The position numbers were made by a program, and so were the translations under genes. Shown here piece by piece: positions 60,984 through 64,000 of a stretch of 64,000 bases of DNA (position 1 is its first letter; each line of letters begins with the position of its first letter). The DNA comes from Polytrichum commune (Eukaryota > Streptophyta > Polytrichopsida > Polytrichales > Polytrichaceae), in the NCBI GenBank assembly GCA_950295325.1, contig OX485804.1, forward strand, positions 15,440,001-15,504,000, read 5' to 3'. The notes under the pieces were generated by a model. It was not told where the DNA came from. It saw nothing but the letters and a program-made list of their open reading frames with translations, and ran no database searches.

Positions 60984-62842
60984 TGTGAGCCCAAAAGGGT
61001 GCCCACATTTAGTCTTAGACCCTTGAAACGTTAGTTGATGCACTTTGAAGTAGCATGTTACTTCACAAAAATATAAAAAGAGTGAAATGTTAGTCTTAGA
61101 AGTACCATGTTGTAAGAGGCTAGGATGTGAGTTGTTATTGTGTTTTTACCTTCGGAAGGATTTGAGTGAATGAGGATAGGTAAGGAGAACTTGGATTGAG
61201 TAGTTAGTGAGTAGGCTAGTACAAATGGATGGAGACAACCAAAGTGACTCAAGAGGCAAGTGCATTCGAATTGGGATGAATGGAGGATCACATGGAGCGC
61301 ACAAGTGGACCACCTCATCATGGCCACTTAATGGGGAAGGCCCAAGGAAGAATGCAAGGTGGAGGATAAGCAAATTCTCAAAGCACCAATCAAATCACGA
61401 GTTAAGCATCGTGGTTTGAATTAAGTGGTGAGCGACGATTTGGGAAAGTAAGGGGAGAAAGTTATGGCGGCGGAAAGCGAAGGAGGCTAAGTTTGGGTTG
61501 AAGCATCCCAAGTTTGGTAAAGTGTGGTAGGTAGAAAGCCAAGGCTAGTTAAATGTTCGAATTAGGATCCTTGTTGATCATTTGAGGGAGGAAGGCTTAG
61601 AAGATAGGATTGGCGCCTACTAAGTAGGAGGAAATCTCAAGGGCTTATCGTGAGCCTTGAGGGTGCTCACCCCCTCAAGCTTACTATATAATCCCTCATT
61701 CTTCCCTCACTCATCCTCTCTTTCTTTTGTGCTCCAAGGCACCCCACGAGTTATAAGTGTGGGTGTGGGAAGCCATATTGGAGCACATGTGTGTGCTTAG
61801 TTTTTAGTTTGAGAGCCAAGGCTTGTTAGCCTTGAAGAGGGCTTGACCTCTTGGTAGAATTAGTGTTGACGTGAAGGATTTTAAAGTTAATTCATGATTC
61901 CAATTTGTGGTACTTTAAGTTCATGTTTTGAATACACGTGGTTGCAAGTTCCATGTTTAAGAGTTGAGCACTTGATGTTGTGATGAGTGCAAAAATATAC
62001 TTGTGTGGATTAGTTAGTCTTAGTGAAGTTAGGAAATTCTCTCTCCCCCTCTCCTCTCTAGGATTTTAGGATTTTAGGATTAGAGAAGAATTGTGTGATT
62101 AGAAAGGGGTTGTTAGTAGAATTAGGGAAATTAGGTAGGAAGATTAGTTAAGGGCTTAAATAATTAGTGAGGTAGTTGGGGATTACAACTACAAAGTTGT
62201 GGGTTCATGAAGGAGCTGGGTTTATGAAGGAGCTGGGTTTGTTTAGTTAGAAAGTAAAGAGCTGGGTTTATGAAGGACCTGGGTTTGTTTAGTTAGAAGC
62301 TAAGGAGCTGGGTTCATGAAGGAGCTGGGTTTGTTTAGTTAGAAGCTAAGAAGCTGGGTTCATGAAGGAGCTGGGTTTGTTTAGTTAGAAGCTAAGAAGC
62401 TGGGTTTATGAAGGAGCTGGGTTTATGAAGGAGCTAGGTTTATGTAATTAGAAAGTAAAGAGATGGGTTCATGAAGGAGCTTAGTAGATAGCCTACCTAA
62501 TTAGCTCATAGACAAGTAGTTAGTTACATTATGCTAGTTAGTGTTATGTGTGGCTTTCACAAGTAAATGTATTTGAGATTGACTATAGAGAATAGTGTTT
62601 TTTTTAACACTTGCATCCTCTCTTTAAAAATAAACCACGTGCACAACTTAATGGAGAATGTGGAGCACTCTCGCGATGGCAAGACAAAGGAAGCAAAGAC
62701 CAAAGTTAAATCCAAGACCACTTGAAGGGTGAACCTTGCACTATGGACTCATCCAAGTCCAAATCCAATACCGCGGAGGAATGTGAGCCCAAACCCACTA
62801 CTCGGACTACGGACGCTTAAGGGTGGGGGGTTTGGCCTCACA
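60984..62842 (+). mobile_element. LTR3: 5' LTR of a plus-strand element that continues past the window
   Basis: 1859 bp, TGTGAG..CTCACA, with only a few differences from LTR1 and LTR2 (for example GGGCTTAAATAAT for GGGCTTGAATAAT, GTTATGTGTGG for GTTATGGTGG) plus a reshuffled GGAGCTGGGTT array at about 62200-62460. It is inserted into the element B pol frame. A candidate primer-binding site follows, so this is a true 5' LTR. The TATA box equivalent is at 61685-61691. Confidence 0.88.
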
Positions 62843-62845
62843 TAA

Positions 62846-62865
62846 TTGGTGCGTCCGCCGGGAGC
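62846..62865 (+). other. Candidate primer-binding site
   Basis: TTGGTGCGTCCGCCGGGAG begins 3 bases after LTR3. It resembles, with changes, the TGGCGCCGTTGCCGGGG site complementary to tRNA-Asp used by Athila/Tat-type elements. The exact tRNA is uncertain. Confidence 0.55.
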
Positions 62866-63732
62866 GAAGCGGAAGGTAGTTACAAGACTTGGAGGCGACT
62901 AGGAAAAATTGGAGACACAAACTTGAGAGAAGGGAAGGAGCACCCGAAACTCGGTAAGTATTCTCTCTTTGGGTTACATTTGAATTCATTGTATTTCAAC
63001 TATTCCTTGGAATGAATTGCATTGTCAATTACGCAAATTCATTTTTGAGGAAGGAGCGCGGCGAAGGTACGTCCTCAACCTTTTTGGGGATTTGCTAAGA
63101 ACTTAAAAGGAACCTATAACCGAGTAGCTCATTAAAACATTAGAGGGTAAATTCACCTTAGGACATTGAACTTTGACACTCACCTCGGGGTGAGTCTCAA
63201 AGTTTTGGGAGTTGTCATTTCATGCTCTAGATTAAATTAATATTTCACAAAGTTTATGGTGTTGTTACATTGAGTCACGATTGAGGGGAGTGCTAACTCA
63301 CAGGGGGATGCGATTGCTCAAGGTATGTTTATTTCTTCAAAGTGAACTCATTAACTAATTAAGGAATGCCTTTTGTACTCGTGATTGTTGTTATCCGTTG
63401 TAGAGGGTAATTCCCGAATTGTGGATGGTGTGAGAAGTTGAAGGGTGAAGCCTCGACTTTTAACATAATCTACTCGGAAGGTCACCCCCTCACAATCGGT
63501 ATTGTAGTGAGTGTTAATTTGCGGGAAGGTGCGGAGGTGATGCTCCGACTTAACCAAAAAATTAACATGAACATGCCTATCCCCTATTGGGATTCTTTCA
63601 CCTAAGTGGGCTTGCAGGTTCTTTTCCTCACCTCCTAAAAAAATTATAACCACACCAAGACAAGTGAAAATATTAAGAGGGGAATTGCTAGGATTATGTG
63701 TGGTCAAGTGAGGGTCGATCGATTCTTATGGA
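62866..63732 (+). other. Untranslated leader of the LTR3 element
   Basis: About 870 bases between the primer-binding site and the first long open frame, with no coding homology. Packaging signals would be expected here but none can be named. Confidence 0.45.
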
Positions 63733-64000
63733 ATGCAAGGTAGGACTCGCTCACAAAAACCAAGTTTGATAGTAGGACTAGAGAAATCTACTCGAAAGAG
63801 GCGGTCCTCTAAAATCAGTGATAGATTAGAACAAGATAATGTTAGAATAGAGAGTTGTTTGAACGTCGAACCTAGGACTAGGTCAATTCTAGACACCTTA
63901 GAACTTGGAGCTCAACTTGAAGAGGAGATCACTCCCTCCAAATTGAGTGGTGAAACTTCTTCGGAAAATTACACACTTAGAGAAGAATTCCCGGTAGAAG
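63733..64000 (+). CDS. Start of a gag-like ORF, cut by the window edge
   Basis: ATG at 63733 opens a frame of 89 codons that runs to the end of the window. The product is polar, with a basic stretch (STRKRRSSK) and then acidic segments. Its position after LTR, primer-binding site and leader makes it the gag N-terminus; no domain can be recognised in the part seen. The true start could lie elsewhere. Confidence 0.5.
   Translation, partial: MQGRTRSQKPSLIVGLEKSTRKRRSSKISDRLEQDNVRIESCLNVEPRTRSILDTLELGAQLEEEITPSKLSGETSSENYTLREEFPVE

Overview
The window is nuclear DNA of a land plant. Three plant-type genes with GT-AG introns can be reconstructed: an L-gulonolactone oxidase-like flavoenzyme, a DJ-1/PfpI-family protein and a full-size PDR-type ABCG transporter. 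They sit beside Ty3-type LTR retroelements, Tourist-like MITEs and a 5S rRNA-related repeat family. I cannot name the species. The exon models come from reading frame, splice-site phase and family motifs; nothing was searched.

Left part (1-15.3 kb). A two-exon gulonolactone oxidase-like gene (2243-5785, +) encodes a secreted FAD enzyme of 643 residues with a cysteine-rich tail. Its 5' region is partly duplicated, including a copy of the start of the signal peptide. A 5S rRNA-related repeat follows and is split by a foldback transposon (6291-6800) with an 11-bp target duplication. A seven-exon DJ-1/PfpI gene (10389-13876, +) then encodes 253 residues with a Cys-His nucleophile motif. It has a visible TATA box and probably a 1.4-kb intron in its 5' leader.

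Middle part (15.3-30.1 kb, minus strand). A 22-exon ABCG/PDR transporter of 1514 residues reads through with no break. It has the order NBD1-TMD1-NBD2-TMD2. One intron uses a GC donor. Many introns carry local tandem duplications, foldback repeats or 5S-related repeats. Three diverged tandem units of about 340 bp lie directly upstream of its start codon.

30.3-46 kb holds no gene I can support. It contains small transposons (two Tourist-like MITEs with TAA target duplications, a 415-bp TIR element, foldback elements, a three-copy 0.5-kb family) and a minus-oriented solo LTR (42233-43987) with a perfect 5-bp target duplication and a 0.5-kb minisatellite inside it.

46-64 kb is a nested retroelement block. 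Three near-identical LTRs of about 1.86 kb lie at 46053, 50017 and 60984 (+). The first is a solo LTR with target duplication ACTAT. The second lies in an apparently identical 2.79-kb duplication and has mismatched flanks. The third is the 5' LTR of an element that runs off the right edge, with a candidate primer-binding site and the start of a gag-like ORF. The LTRs interrupt older minus-strand Ty3 elements: an RNase H-integrase fragment (48841-50016), a nearly complete but nonsense-riddled protease-RT-RNase H-integrase frame (56918-60983), and an unidentified coiled-coil frame of about 950 codons broken by two stops (52439-55294).
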